Assembly: GCA_021817505.1 (NCBI GenBank)
Contig: JAKAUU010000015.1
Location: 1 to 49,455, forward strand
Length of the DNA stretch: 49,455 nucleotides
From: Microcaldota archaeon
GTDB taxonomy: Archaea; Micrarchaeota; Micrarchaeia; Micrarchaeales; CABMGC01
Direction: 5' to 3'
In this document: in pieces, positions 1-9,844 of the stretch
Layout: every line of letters begins with the position of its first letter
How positions within the stretch are numbered: the first letter of the stretch is position 1
Made by a program: the position numbers and the translations under genes
The notes under the pieces: model-generated
What the model was told of the DNA's origin: nothing
Databases searched by the model: none
What the model saw: the letters and a program-made list of their open reading frames with translations, nothing else

Positions 1-1155
1 CCTTGCAACCCTGCTGTCGCAGAAGAGCTGTCCTACAGGAGAGATCAGCGAGTAGCCGAAGCCGCCGTGGATCTGCACGGCACGGTCTGCGGATTCGAAT
101 GCAAGCCTGCTTGCTATCCTCTTTGCAGAAGCTGATTTGAGATCCGTATCCAGAAGCAGCTCTTTGTTGTCCCTGTTCTTGTCGTATGCCTCCATGCTGA
201 TCGCAGCATTGTAGACAGGCCATTTTGCCATCTCAAGGTTCTGCTTTATTGCAGATATGTGCTGCTGTATCAGCTGGTGCTTGCCTATCTCCTTCCCGTG
301 CTGCACCCTTGATTTTGCCCTTTCGATAGAGGCCTTTAGAGAACCTTCAATGACGCCTATGCATGCAGAGCCTATCCCTATCCTTCCATTCGTGAGAGCG
401 CTGTAGGCCACCCTGAGCCCGTTACCAATGCCCCCAAGAATCTCCGATTCCGGAACGGTGATATCTTCCAGGTTTATCATCGATGTGTCTGCTGCAAAAA
501 GGCCTATCTTTTCCCTTAACTGCGCCTCTACGGAATAGCCGCTCTCTTTCGGATCGATTACAAATGCGGTTATCTCTTCGTCCCTATCAGAGGATTTTGC
601 AAATAGTATCATGTAATTGCATATGGATCCGTTTGATATCAGATACTTCTCCCCGTTTATCACATATGAATTGCCTTCCTTCCTGTAAGTGGTCTTCATT
701 GACGATGGATCGCTGCCTGCTTCCGGCTCCGTCAGTCCGAAAGAGAATATGTATTCGCCTGTTCCGGATTTCGGCAGGTACTTTTTTTTCTGCTCCTCTG
801 TTCCCCATCGTGCTATGGATGGCTGAGATATGAAGGTCTGGACATCAAACAGAGTTGGAAAACTCAGGCCGCTGTGTGCGAGCCTCTGCTGGATTAGCGC
901 ATGTATTATTGGCCTCACGCCGTTTCCGCCATACTCCCTCCCGACGTTCATTGCGAATAAGCCGTACTTCTTCGCTGTTGCAATCGCATCATTGTTGAAC
1001 TCATGCTTGAGGTAGTGCTCGTACTCTGATAGTGATATCTCTTCTGCAGCTTTATCTGCATTCTCAAGCATGCGCTTCTCTTCCTCTGAAATGAGTCCAA
1101 GCCTTGATAGCTCATCTACATCAATACTGAATATACTATCCATCTTATCTTCCAT
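1..1155 (-). CDS. Acyl-CoA dehydrogenase (C-terminus truncated by window edge)
   Basis: Reverse-strand reading MEDKMDSIFSIDVDELSRLGLISEEEKRMLENADKAAEEISLSEYEHYLKHEF...FGLTEPEAGSDPSS...RAVQIHGGFGYSLISPVGQLFCDSRVAR; paralog of the 1668..2888 gene. Not in the ORF track because it runs off the edge. Confidence 0.88.
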   Translation of the reverse strand, partial: MEDKMDSIFSIDVDELSRLGLISEEEKRMLENADKAAEEISLSEYEHYLKHEFNNDAIATAKKYGLFAMNVGREYGGNGVRPIIHALIQQRLAHSGLSFPTLFDVQTFISQPSIARWGTEEQKKKYLPKSGTGEYIFSFGLTEPEAGSDPSSMKTTYRKEGNSYVINGEKYLISNGSICNYMILFAKSSDRDEEITAFVIDPKESGYSVEAQLREKIGLFAADTSMINLEDITVPESEILGGIGNGLRVAYSALTNGRIGIGSACIGVIEGSLKASIERAKSRVQHGKEIGKHQLIQQHISAIKQNLEMAKWPVYNAAISMEAYDKNRDNKELLLDTDLKSASAKRIASRLAFESADRAVQIHGGFGYSLISPVGQLFCDSRVAR

Positions 1156-1663
1156 CTTTAATGTACCTGTTCTTCAGTTTAACATACTCCTTCCAGTTCT
1201 CCGTTATGCGTTGCTTATGCTCCTTGGTTACTTTCGCCTTTACCTTTGCAGGAACCCCGACCACTATGCTGTTTGAAGGTATCTTTGCGCCTTCAAGAAC
1301 GACAGCCCCTGCAGCTATTATGCACCAGTCGCCTATCTCGGCACCTTCCAGTATTATGCTGCCCATCCCTATCAGGCAGTTTGAACCCACTACGCAGCCA
1401 TGCACTATCGCGTTATGCCCTATTGAGACATTGTCCCCCACGATAGTCGGGTATTTGTTTGCAGTGCCGTGCATTACTGAATTATCCTGGACGCTGACAT
1501 TCCTGCCTATCCTTATATGGTGCATATCTCCCCTCAGCACTACGCCTGGCCATATGCTTGAATCTTTGCCTATTTTTACATCTCCGATGATCGTTGCGCT
1601 CTTTGCTATTAATGCAGATCTGTCGATTCTTGGTTTCTTCCCGTCAAACTCCTCCAATACCAT
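1145..1663 (-). CDS. Gamma-carbonic anhydrase-like left-handed beta-helix (hexapeptide repeat) protein
   Basis: MVLEEFDGKKPRIDRSALIAKSATIIGDVKIGKDSSIWPGVVLRGDMHHIRIGRNVSVQDNSVMHG...; start trimmed from the 203-aa ORF to the Met just after the upstream ACAD stop. Confidence 0.88.
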   Translation of the reverse strand: MVLEEFDGKKPRIDRSALIAKSATIIGDVKIGKDSSIWPGVVLRGDMHHIRIGRNVSVQDNSVMHGTANKYPTIVGDNVSIGHNAIVHGCVVGSNCLIGMGSIILEGAEIGDWCIIAAGAVVLEGAKIPSNSIVVGVPAKVKAKVTKEHKQRITENWKEYVKLKNRYIKDGR

Positions 1664-1667
1664 AATA

Positions 1668-2888
1668 TCACTTATACGCGGCAAACTCTCTTCCAAGTAG
1701 GCTCTCCGCGATCTTAAGATCCTGTATCTCGTCCGTCCCTTCGTATATCCTTGCAACCCTGCTGTCGCAGAAGAGCTGTCCTACAGGAGAGATCAGCGAG
1801 TAGCCGAAGCCGCCGTGGATCTGCACGGCACGGTCTGCGGATTCGAATGCAAGCCTGCTTGCTATCCTCTTTGCAAGAGAGACTCTCAGTTCTACTTCCT
1901 CCATAAGCTGCTTGTCATCATGATTGTGCTCATACTCTGCCTTTCTGAATGCTGCGAAGTAGACCGGCCATTTTGCCATCTCAAGGTTCTGCTTTATTGC
2001 AGATATGTGCTGCTGTATCAGCTGGTGCTTCCCTATCTCCTTCCCGTGCTGCACCCTTGATTTTGCCCTTTCGATAGAGGCCCTTAACGAACCCTCTATC
2101 ACACCGACGCAGCTTGCTGCGACACCGAGCCTTGCATTCAACAGTGCAGAATATGCTACGTTCATGCCCTTCCCGACAGGGCCCAGAACATTCTCCTTTG
2201 GAACAGATACATCGTCAAACTCGATCATCCCCGTGTCTGATGTGAAGAGACCGATTTTCTCATGAAGCTCCGTCCTGCTTATGCCGTTTGCTTTTGTGTC
2301 GACTATGAAAGCGGTTATCTCCTTTTGCGATCCCTTTTCATGTGCAAAGACGATCATGTGATCGGCGATGGTGCCGTTTGAGATCAGGTACTTTGTCCCG
2401 TTTAGCAGATAGTTTCCGCTCTTTTCTTCATATGCAGTTTGCAATGAGGCAGGATCGCTGCCTGCTTCAGGCTCCGTCAGTCCAAAGGCATAGACTCTTT
2501 CACTCTTGACGGCTCTTGGCAGATGCTCTTCTTTTTGCGCAGTATTCCCCCATCGCTGTATGGTCTGCGCGCACAGGAACATCTGAACGTTTATGAAGCT
2601 CGATATGCCAAGGCCCAACTGCCCAAGCCTTTGCTTCACAAGGACGGAGACTATTGGATTCATTCCAAGGCCCCCGTATTCCTTGCTTATCGGGATTCCA
2701 AGAAGGCCATACTTTGCAAGTATTCCGGGAGCTTCTTTGTTGAATTCATGTTTCAGGTAATGCTCGTACTCAAGGATAGAGAGTTCCTCTGCAGCTTTAT
2801 CCGCATTCTCTACTGCTTTCAGCTCTTCGGCGCTTAACTTGTACAAACTACGCATATCATTTACCGATCTGCTGAAGGTTTCTTCCAT
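1668..2888 (-). CDS. Acyl-CoA dehydrogenase
   Basis: 406 aa; FGLTEPEAGSDPASLQT and RAVQIHGGFGYSLISPVGQLFCDSRVARIYEGTDEIQ signatures. Confidence 0.93.
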   Translation of the reverse strand: MEETFSRSVNDMRSLYKLSAEELKAVENADKAAEELSILEYEHYLKHEFNKEAPGILAKYGLLGIPISKEYGGLGMNPIVSVLVKQRLGQLGLGISSFINVQMFLCAQTIQRWGNTAQKEEHLPRAVKSERVYAFGLTEPEAGSDPASLQTAYEEKSGNYLLNGTKYLISNGTIADHMIVFAHEKGSQKEITAFIVDTKANGISRTELHEKIGLFTSDTGMIEFDDVSVPKENVLGPVGKGMNVAYSALLNARLGVAASCVGVIEGSLRASIERAKSRVQHGKEIGKHQLIQQHISAIKQNLEMAKWPVYFAAFRKAEYEHNHDDKQLMEEVELRVSLAKRIASRLAFESADRAVQIHGGFGYSLISPVGQLFCDSRVARIYEGTDEIQDLKIAESLLGREFAAYK

Positions 2889-2892
2889 ATGT

Positions 2893-3333
2893 TCAACTCT
2901 TGCTTATCTCCTGCTTGGCATTGGTTATTATCTTTTGAACGTATTCTTCTGTTATCTTGCGTATCACAGGTTCGCCTATTCCGCCCATTATGCCCTTGAT
3001 CTCTATTACGCTCTTCCATTTTACCCCTGTCGCACCGCCTTTGGAATAAGGATTGATCGTCAGAGTCACTTTCACCTGGCTGCCTAATCCCTTCCCGTCT
3101 ATCAGATAGGTGTATGCATCGCCATCGGTTGAAAGGCTGCAGTTAAGCGGGAGAGAACCTTTTACTACTCCCAGTCCAGGCTCTATGTTCATTGTAAAAT
3201 GAGTGTCATCCTTCTTTGAGAAGTTGCCTGAATCAGGTATGCAGGCCGCCACCTTTTCCACGTTCTTTACAAAGTTGCGCACGGCTTCTATCGATGCATT
3301 GAACTCTTCATCCCCTCCAAAATCTACCTGCAT
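2893..3333 (-). CDS. SRPBCC/CoxG-like protein
   Basis: 146 aa; MQVDFGGDEEFNASIEAVRNFVKNVEKVAACIPDSGNF... resembles the CoxG subfamily; last gene before the promoter region of the operon. Confidence 0.65.
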   Translation of the reverse strand: MQVDFGGDEEFNASIEAVRNFVKNVEKVAACIPDSGNFSKKDDTHFTMNIEPGLGVVKGSLPLNCSLSTDGDAYTYLIDGKGLGSQVKVTLTINPYSKGGATGVKWKSVIEIKGIMGGIGEPVIRKITEEYVQKIITNAKQEISKS

Positions 3334-3572
3334 GCTTTCCTATTTCCTCTAAAGCTTTAATACTTTCGTGTATTTTAGAGGGAAGCAAATTGATTTGTGA
3401 TATCTACCACCTATAAATGGCGTGGGATTTCCCGCTCACTTTGTTAATCTTTTTACTGCAATAGAGATTACGGGAAGGTTGGATGTTTGCTTTTAGACAT
3501 ATTACAGAGGAATATTTTTCGTAGAGTATTTAAGAAGCATCTCTGACACTTACCTTAGAAGTTGGTAAGTGG

Positions 3573-5081
3573 ATGGGCAAAAAGGCAAATGCCAAAAAGG
3601 GTTTGGGGAAGAAGCCCGCAGTTTCGGGAATCAGGTCCGCCGGCAAGATCATTGAGTCGGTTTCCGAAGATGCGATGATACACAAGCTGCCTTCCTATGC
3701 GAACAGCTTCTTCTACTCGCTTGGCTTCCTTATGCTTGTATGTTTTGTGATACTGGTAATAACAGGGATGACCATGCTTTTCTTCGGGCAGGCGTGGTGG
3801 CAGCTCGCCCCCCTGGGCATCTTCACCCGCAGCGTCCATCTCTGGGCCGCGATGGCGTTCGCATTCTTCCTGGTATTGCACGCGTTCGTCGGCTTTTCGA
3901 CCTCTTCATTTAAGTCGACACGAAAGCTGCTGTGGGTTCTTGGCAGCATAATGCTGTTCATAGTGCTGGTGCAGATAGAGTTTGGATACGGTCTGCGAGG
4001 GGACTTTTCTTCCCAGTACAGGGCGCTTGCGGGAGCGGACTTCTGGAACGGGTCGGGACTGGGAGCATGGTTCAACGTGCTGAACTACGGGCAGCTGCTG
4101 TCGGTCCACACTGTGATAATTCCAATAATACTGATTGCGATAATAGCGCTGCATTACTCAATCGTTAAGAAGCTCGGCATTGCCAAGCCCTACAGGAAAG
4201 ACGTCCATTACAAGATGGTGCCTGCCGACCATGTTTCAATGGGAGTGAGGGCAGCAGCAGTCATTGTCATCATACTCTTTCTTGCCAGGACCGTTCCTTC
4301 CCCGTATATTCCTCCTGTGACCATCCAGCAGATAACTGCCAGCAATCCGCAGCTCATAGCAACTACTCTCATGTCGGAGTTGAATGGTACATCAGGTACG
4401 GCCACATACATGGATAACATAGACCCGTATACCTTCAACACGGCGCAGATATACGTGATAACCCCATATCTGGAATACGTGAATATGACAATGGTCAATA
4501 ATTCATATGCCATCTTCAACTCGGAGAACTCCTCGACGCAGAAGAAGAATATGGATTATGCTTCGGCGTACTTTGCGCGCAACGGGAGCATGAACTACAC
4601 CAACAACACAGACCCGGTAATAGCCATGGTGAGCGCAGTGGAGCTTGAGGCCAGGAGCGGCGTGTATGATTACTATCTTGAGCACGCAAGCCCCGCGGTA
4701 AATGACGAGACCTACGAACTCAGGTTTCTCTCAGACACGGGATACCTTGATGAAAAGGCGGCGCAGGTCGGCATAAACCTCACCGAGTACGGGATGGTAA
4801 AGGATGAGTATGGCTCAGGGCTGCTGCCGCCTAACTCATGGTGGATGCTTCCTTACAACGTCATAGACAATACAATATGGGCAAACGACCCGAACCAGGA
4901 CGCTGACGGGGCGCTCCTGCTGCTGCTGGTCTGGCTCGCGTTCGTAGCAGTACCTTGGATACCATTTGTGAACGAGCTTCCTGACAGGCTGGGCCTTTAC
5001 AAGCTCTTCTGGAGAGAACGCCCTGGGCATGAGCATTATCCGAAGGACTGGGGCAGATTGTTCAGGAAGAAGCGCAAATGA
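3573..5081 (+). CDS. Cytochrome b-like membrane protein
   Basis: 502 aa; multiple TM segments with paired His (SVHLWAAMAFAFFLVLHAFVGF; LSVHTVIIPIILIAIIALHYSI) as in cytochrome b/b6 N-terminal domains. Confidence 0.85.
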   Translation: MGKKANAKKGLGKKPAVSGIRSAGKIIESVSEDAMIHKLPSYANSFFYSLGFLMLVCFVILVITGMTMLFFGQAWWQLAPLGIFTRSVHLWAAMAFAFFLVLHAFVGFSTSSFKSTRKLLWVLGSIMLFIVLVQIEFGYGLRGDFSSQYRALAGADFWNGSGLGAWFNVLNYGQLLSVHTVIIPIILIAIIALHYSIVKKLGIAKPYRKDVHYKMVPADHVSMGVRAAAVIVIILFLARTVPSPYIPPVTIQQITASNPQLIATTLMSELNGTSGTATYMDNIDPYTFNTAQIYVITPYLEYVNMTMVNNSYAIFNSENSSTQKKNMDYASAYFARNGSMNYTNNTDPVIAMVSAVELEARSGVYDYYLEHASPAVNDETYELRFLSDTGYLDEKAAQVGINLTEYGMVKDEYGSGLLPPNSWWMLPYNVIDNTIWANDPNQDADGALLLLLVWLAFVAVPWIPFVNELPDRLGLYKLFWRERPGHEHYPKDWGRLFRKKRK

Positions 5082-5749
5082 TATTATGTGTAAGATGTGA
5101 TAAGATGGTTTTGTCCCAAATTGAAACGGAACTCTCGACAGCGCTGTTCTTCATTCTGAGCTTTTCGCTTGCATACATGCTGACGACAAAATATACACAG
5201 ACCAAGCAAGGGCGTTTCCTCTTCTGGGCTCTTGGAATGTGGGCGTTTTTCATCGGAGACGTTCTTGAATTTGTATTTGCAACAGGCATCTACAGCGTCT
5301 TTCTTGCGGATATCTACCTCTTTGCGATAGCGATACTGCCCGGACTCCTGGCCATAGGCTCGATGCAGTACGTGAAGTCAGGTCTTGTTCGCCGGGGTTA
5401 TTATATATTCAACATGCTCGCGGCGGTCCTGCTGCTGTACTATCTTGCTACCGAGAATGTTGGAAACATGATGGTCAGTTATGTGGTTGCAGGCATGCCG
5501 CCTATGGACGTGATCAACGCATCCACAATCATCACCGTGCCAGCCACGATAGTGATAGTGGTCGCAGCTCTTCTCTCGTACAGGCGCAAGAAGGACATAT
5601 GGCTTCTGAGCATAGTGGTCGGGATACTCGGGTTTGCAATCGCGGGCAGCCTTTATGCATTGAACGTGGCACCGCTCTTGCTGTACTATGCAGAGTTTGT
5701 AGGGCTCATCTTCCTGTGGGCAGGGTTTTACAAGTCAACCTACAGATGA
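5078..5749 (+). CDS. Polytopic membrane protein of unknown function, coupled to cytochrome b
   Basis: 223 aa; ATGA-type overlap with the cytochrome b stop; repeated hydrophobic segments. Confidence 0.7.
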   Translation: MILCVRCDKMVLSQIETELSTALFFILSFSLAYMLTTKYTQTKQGRFLFWALGMWAFFIGDVLEFVFATGIYSVFLADIYLFAIAILPGLLAIGSMQYVKSGLVRRGYYIFNMLAAVLLLYYLATENVGNMMVSYVVAGMPPMDVINASTIITVPATIVIVVAALLSYRRKKDIWLLSIVVGILGFAIAGSLYALNVAPLLLYYAEFVGLIFLWAGFYKSTYR

Positions 5750-5854
5750 CATCATAGATTCGCATGGCATAGCCCGCCATGCATTTTGCCTTTTGCATAA
5801 ACGGATAATGGACAATCAGGCATAGATTAAAAGGATTAATGCAAATCTGTTATC

Positions 5855-6742
5855 ATGACCACGGGGGTTTATGCAGACAGGGTTACAAAATTGTTCAGGA
5901 AGACGGTGGCTTTGGACAAGACCAGTCTTTCCATAGACAAGGGCATGAACATAGTCATAGGCCCTAACGGAGCAGGGAAGAGCACGCTGCTGAGATGCAT
6001 CGGGGGATTATACAAACCGGATTCAGGAAAGGTGAGGATCTTCGGCAGTGATCCGTATTATGATGATGATGCCAGGGGCAGGGTCTCCCTTCTCTCCGAT
6101 AACTATGCACTGTATGACAAGCTCTCTGTAATGAAGAACCTGCTCTTCTTCGGCAAGCTCTATGGGAACAGCAATGCTGAAACTGTTGAGATATCAAGAA
6201 CATTTCTCAAGAAGCTTGATGCCTACCAGTACATAGACAAGAAGGCCGGAGAACTTAGCAGGGGTACGAAGCAGAAGATAGCCATCTGCAGGGCGCTGCT
6301 TGGAGACCCCGGCGTCTTCCTGCTTGACGAGCCTACCGCTTTCCTTGATGCAGCCTCTGCCGAGAAGGTTCACCTTATGCTTGAGGAATTTGCCTCAAAC
6401 GGCAAGATAGTGATATATGCCACACAGAGGCTTAACGAGGCTGCTAGGTTCAACGCAAATCTCTTCATAATCAAGAGAGGAAGGATATCGAAGACGCTCA
6501 AACATAGCGATCTTTACGGCAGCATACTGAGAGATGCCAAGATCAACATAAAACTTGCGGATCCTGTGAATGCATCTATTGCGAATAAGGTCCCACATTT
6601 TGAAGAAGCACTGGGTTCTAACATAAGGATAAAGGTCAGGAATTACAAGGACATAAACGATTCGGTAAGATACCTTATTGACAAAGGAGCGTATATCATC
6701 AGCATAGATTATACCGAACCTCTTATAGAGGACATGTTGTGA
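5855..6742 (+). CDS. ABC transporter ATP-binding protein
   Basis: Walker A GPNGAGKST; signature LSRGTKQKIAICRALLGDPGVFLLDEPT. Confidence 0.95.
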   Translation: MTTGVYADRVTKLFRKTVALDKTSLSIDKGMNIVIGPNGAGKSTLLRCIGGLYKPDSGKVRIFGSDPYYDDDARGRVSLLSDNYALYDKLSVMKNLLFFGKLYGNSNAETVEISRTFLKKLDAYQYIDKKAGELSRGTKQKIAICRALLGDPGVFLLDEPTAFLDAASAEKVHLMLEEFASNGKIVIYATQRLNEAARFNANLFIIKRGRISKTLKHSDLYGSILRDAKINIKLADPVNASIANKVPHFEEALGSNIRIKVRNYKDINDSVRYLIDKGAYIISIDYTEPLIEDML

Positions 6743-6746
6743 TTGG

Positions 6747-7526
6747 ATGGATTTGAAGAAATCATATGCAGTAATGGTTAACGACCTTAGCGAGGTATTC
6801 AGCAGCAGGGCGATATACATGCCCATGATTGCCGTTCCTGTGTTCTTCGCGCTGCTCTTTCCCATACTTACATTTTACATAAGCACTTACAACCTAAGCG
6901 GCATTGCCACCCGTATAATAGGCACGGCAGAGCAGATATCCAGCACGCAGGTCAACGGCGCGGTGTTCATGTCATATTTCGCCATATACGTCCTGGGCCC
7001 GACCTTCATGACTATGCCGATATTCACCGCTTCGGTGATAGCTGCGGACAGCTTTGCCGGTGAAAAGGAGCGTAGAACCTCGGAAGCGCTTCTCTCCACT
7101 CCGATAAAGACATCGGAATTGCTTGTAGGCAAGATATTCGCTTCGCTTCTGCCAACAATTCTTTTGACTTTGGTCGTATTTGGAATATACGGATCGACGA
7201 TAAATTACCTTGCATTCAAGGCCTTCGATACCTATCTGCTCCCTACAACCTCATGGATACTGATAATACTGCTATCGCCGTTCCTCTCTCTTGCAGCAAT
7301 AGGAGTGGTAGTGCTTGTATCATCGCATGTAAGCGGCATAAAGGAGGCGCAGCAGATAAGCTCACTTGTAGTTCTCCCTGTATTGGTATTGCCTTTTGCC
7401 TCGATATTCGGGATATTTGACCTTACGCCAACATTCTTCTACGAATTACTTGCACTGCTGATTCTCTTTGATGCGGTGATAATATACATAGGGATAAAGA
7501 GCTTCAAGAAGGAGAATATCCTCTGA
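6747..7526 (+). CDS. ABC-2 type transporter permease
   Basis: 259 aa, multiple TM; AGEKERRTSEALLSTPIKTSELLVGKI motif typical of ABC-2 permeases; follows the ATPase by 4 nt. Confidence 0.9.
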   Translation: MDLKKSYAVMVNDLSEVFSSRAIYMPMIAVPVFFALLFPILTFYISTYNLSGIATRIIGTAEQISSTQVNGAVFMSYFAIYVLGPTFMTMPIFTASVIAADSFAGEKERRTSEALLSTPIKTSELLVGKIFASLLPTILLTLVVFGIYGSTINYLAFKAFDTYLLPTTSWILIILLSPFLSLAAIGVVVLVSSHVSGIKEAQQISSLVVLPVLVLPFASIFGIFDLTPTFFYELLALLILFDAVIIYIGIKSFKKENIL

Positions 7527-8261
7527 TTATCTTCGTGTTCCAAACCAGTCTATGAGCAGCGCTATGAACTCCTCCTGCCACTCGGGATTTGAGAACTGGT
7601 GGTCTGCGCCTTTGATTACTACGTGCTTGAGGGATTCCGGTTTTGCCGTCTTTATTATCAATTCGATTATCCTGTGAGGGATCACCTGGTCGTGCTCCGC
7701 CGTTATGAGCAGTATCCTGTTTCTGAATGCGGATATTGAATTCAGTGCAATATTATTGCGCGGACCTTCTCCTTCTTTTGCAAGGCGCATCGATTGCATC
7801 GAATTCTTTGCCTTGCTGCTGTATTCATCAGTGTATATTGCAGGTACACGGAGCACAATTGACCCTATCTTCCTTTTTGATGCGAGTACAGATGCTAAGT
7901 ACCCACCGTAACTAGTGCCCACCACGCTTATTTTGTCTTTGTCCACATTTTCCTGTGAAGCAAGGAAGTCATACGCTGCCACTGTAGCGCTAATGTTTTC
8001 ATTTAATGTAACTGTTTCCAGGTTTCCTGTGCTGTTTCCATGTCCAAGAAGGTCGAATGTCAGACAAATGTAGCCAAGCTTTACAAGAGGCTCTGCCCTT
8101 TTTGCGTATCCTGATTCATTGCTTGACCATCCGTGTATGAACAGCACTGCCGGGCATTTTCCAGTTGCGTTTTCAGGAGTGAATACAGTACCGCTTACAG
8201 TGCCGTCCCCTACTGCAAAACTTATCTTCTTCGTTGGCATTTTACCATCGCTTTTACGCAT
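7527..8261 (-). CDS. Alpha/beta hydrolase
   Basis: LFIHGWSSNESGY, GHGNSTG, VVGTSYGGYLAS nucleophile elbow, GADHQFSNPEW. Confidence 0.9.
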   Translation of the reverse strand: MRKSDGKMPTKKISFAVGDGTVSGTVFTPENATGKCPAVLFIHGWSSNESGYAKRAEPLVKLGYICLTFDLLGHGNSTGNLETVTLNENISATVAAYDFLASQENVDKDKISVVGTSYGGYLASVLASKRKIGSIVLRVPAIYTDEYSSKAKNSMQSMRLAKEGEGPRNNIALNSISAFRNRILLITAEHDQVIPHRIIELIIKTAKPESLKHVVIKGADHQFSNPEWQEEFIALLIDWFGTRR

Positions 8262-8288
8262 GTTAAGGAATAGACACAGAGGCAGTAT

Positions 8289-8624
8289 TTAATTCTCTCT
8301 CTTATGTCTTGCGAGAAGATTTATCATTGCGGAACATGCCCTTGCACTGTCCCAGCTGTTTAGTGCACGAAGATTGGCCACCCTGTTGCTCATCTCCAAG
8401 CTGCCTGCCATGGCCCTGGCCTTTTCCTCAGTACTTTGTAGCAGCGTAGCAAGCTTTCTGCCATGCCTCTCTGCCATTATGAAATCGTCTATAGCTTCCG
8501 ATGCCTTGCCTTCCACCAGCGCATTGACTCCTTCCCTGTCATATGTCTCGAATGCTATCCTGTGCAGTTCGGTAAATTTCTTGCTACTGTATAAGGTAGT
8601 GTGTCCCAAACTAATCACTTCCAA
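8289..8624 (-). CDS. Hypothetical protein (helical)
   Basis: 111-aa ORF; no recognised family. Confidence 0.5.
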   Translation of the reverse strand: MEVISLGHTTLYSSKKFTELHRIAFETYDREGVNALVEGKASEAIDDFIMAERHGRKLATLLQSTEEKARAMAGSLEMSNRVANLRALNSWDSARACSAMINLLARHKREN

Positions 8625-8715
8625 AACAATTATGCCTTTTTTGATTTTTAAAGCTTACTTGCCATACGGCATTATACCCTAATAACGGTTTTATAGCCTT
8701 AAGGAATTGCAACTA

Positions 8716-8756
8716 TGGGCCCGCGGAGAGTCGGACTCCAGTTGCTACCGTGTGAA
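8716..8756 (-). repeat. Partial tRNA-Val(CAC) copy (anticodon loop to 3' end), distal attachment-like repeat
   Basis: TGGGCCCGCGGAGAGTCGGACTCCAGTTGCTACCGTGTGAA matches 9601..9641 with 4 mismatches, same orientation; no 5' half present. Confidence 0.85.
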
Positions 8757-8784
8757 TTGGGCTGTCTATCTGGAGCTTTTATTA

Positions 8785-9585
8785 TTAATCAAGAATGTCT
8801 GATTTTGATTTGTAAGTAAGCATCGATTTTATGTTTTGGGCTTTTATATTCTTTTTTAATTCTTTTTCTATGAACATAAGCGATTCACTAGCTAATCTTA
8901 ATGAAGATGTATAGACTTTCGCAGTGTCGGTTGTGCCAACTAATGCAAAACATATAGGATAATCTATGGCAAAGTGTATGGGTTTCTTTTTTGCTGCGGA
9001 TAGTTGATCCCAAAGTATGTTTTCGCTTACGATACGCATGTTATTTGCAATTATTATGGGATTCTGTGAAGCTTCTGCTATCATATATGCTGCATATCTT
9101 ATCAAACGCGTATCATTTGCAATCTTTCCATTTCTAACCTTGCCTGCATATTCCAATAGATTTCTACAGGAATGCTCCAACATACTCTGTATATCTTCAC
9201 TACTGGCGTGTATTGTTCTAATTTTATCTAAAATTCTTTTGACGTTCCCATTCTTGTCAAAAAGTATTAGGTTACTCTTAGCGCTTCTGTCATATTGCAC
9301 ATCCAAACCTTTTGGGGTACTATATTTATCTATTGCCATAAACCATATGTCGACCTGAATCTTATCATCGAAATAGAAAAATTTCTTAAGCTTAGATTTT
9401 GGCTTCGTTAATGCAATAATATCAATGTCACTATATGGACCTTGGTCTCCCCTAGCTACACTGCCGTTAACTATTATACCTAAAACATTAGGATCTTTTT
9501 TCAGAATATTCTCTCTTGCATGATTTAGGGCTTTATTAAAACGTTTTCTTAGCGATTCCCTATCTAATCTCATATTTTTATTCAT
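8785..9585 (-). CDS. Nucleotidyltransferase-domain protein (pol beta-like)
   Basis: 266 aa; GIIVNGSVARGDQGPYSDIDIIALTK matches GSx(10)DxD; starts about 15 nt downstream of tRNA-Val on the same strand. Confidence 0.85.
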   Translation of the reverse strand: MNKNMRLDRESLRKRFNKALNHARENILKKDPNVLGIIVNGSVARGDQGPYSDIDIIALTKPKSKLKKFFYFDDKIQVDIWFMAIDKYSTPKGLDVQYDRSAKSNLILFDKNGNVKRILDKIRTIHASSEDIQSMLEHSCRNLLEYAGKVRNGKIANDTRLIRYAAYMIAEASQNPIIIANNMRIVSENILWDQLSAAKKKPIHFAIDYPICFALVGTTDTAKVYTSSLRLASESLMFIEKELKKNIKAQNIKSMLTYKSKSDILD

Positions 9586-9600
9586 CGTATCCCGATTCAG

Positions 9601-9671
9601 TGGGTCCGCGGAGAGTCGGACTCCGGTCTCTACCGTGTGAAGGTAGCGTCTTACCGTTGGACTACGAACCC
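9601..9671 (-). tRNA. tRNA-Val(CAC)
   Basis: Acceptor GGGTTCG/CGGACCC, anticodon arm CTACC-TTCACAC-GGTAG, T-arm CGGAG-TCCGACT-CTCCG. Confidence 0.93.
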
Positions 9672-9844
9672 ATATCCTTATGTCATCCTGACGATAGTAA
9701 GCTATTTAAACCTAATCATATAATAAAATAGCGCTGTCTGTGGTTTCTTCTACAGATAGTTGTGAAAATTCCTAATGGGAATTAGATGTAGGCTTGAGCA
9801 ATGCAAAGGAAGCTCGCGATACAATTGCAAAATAATTAAGTAAT

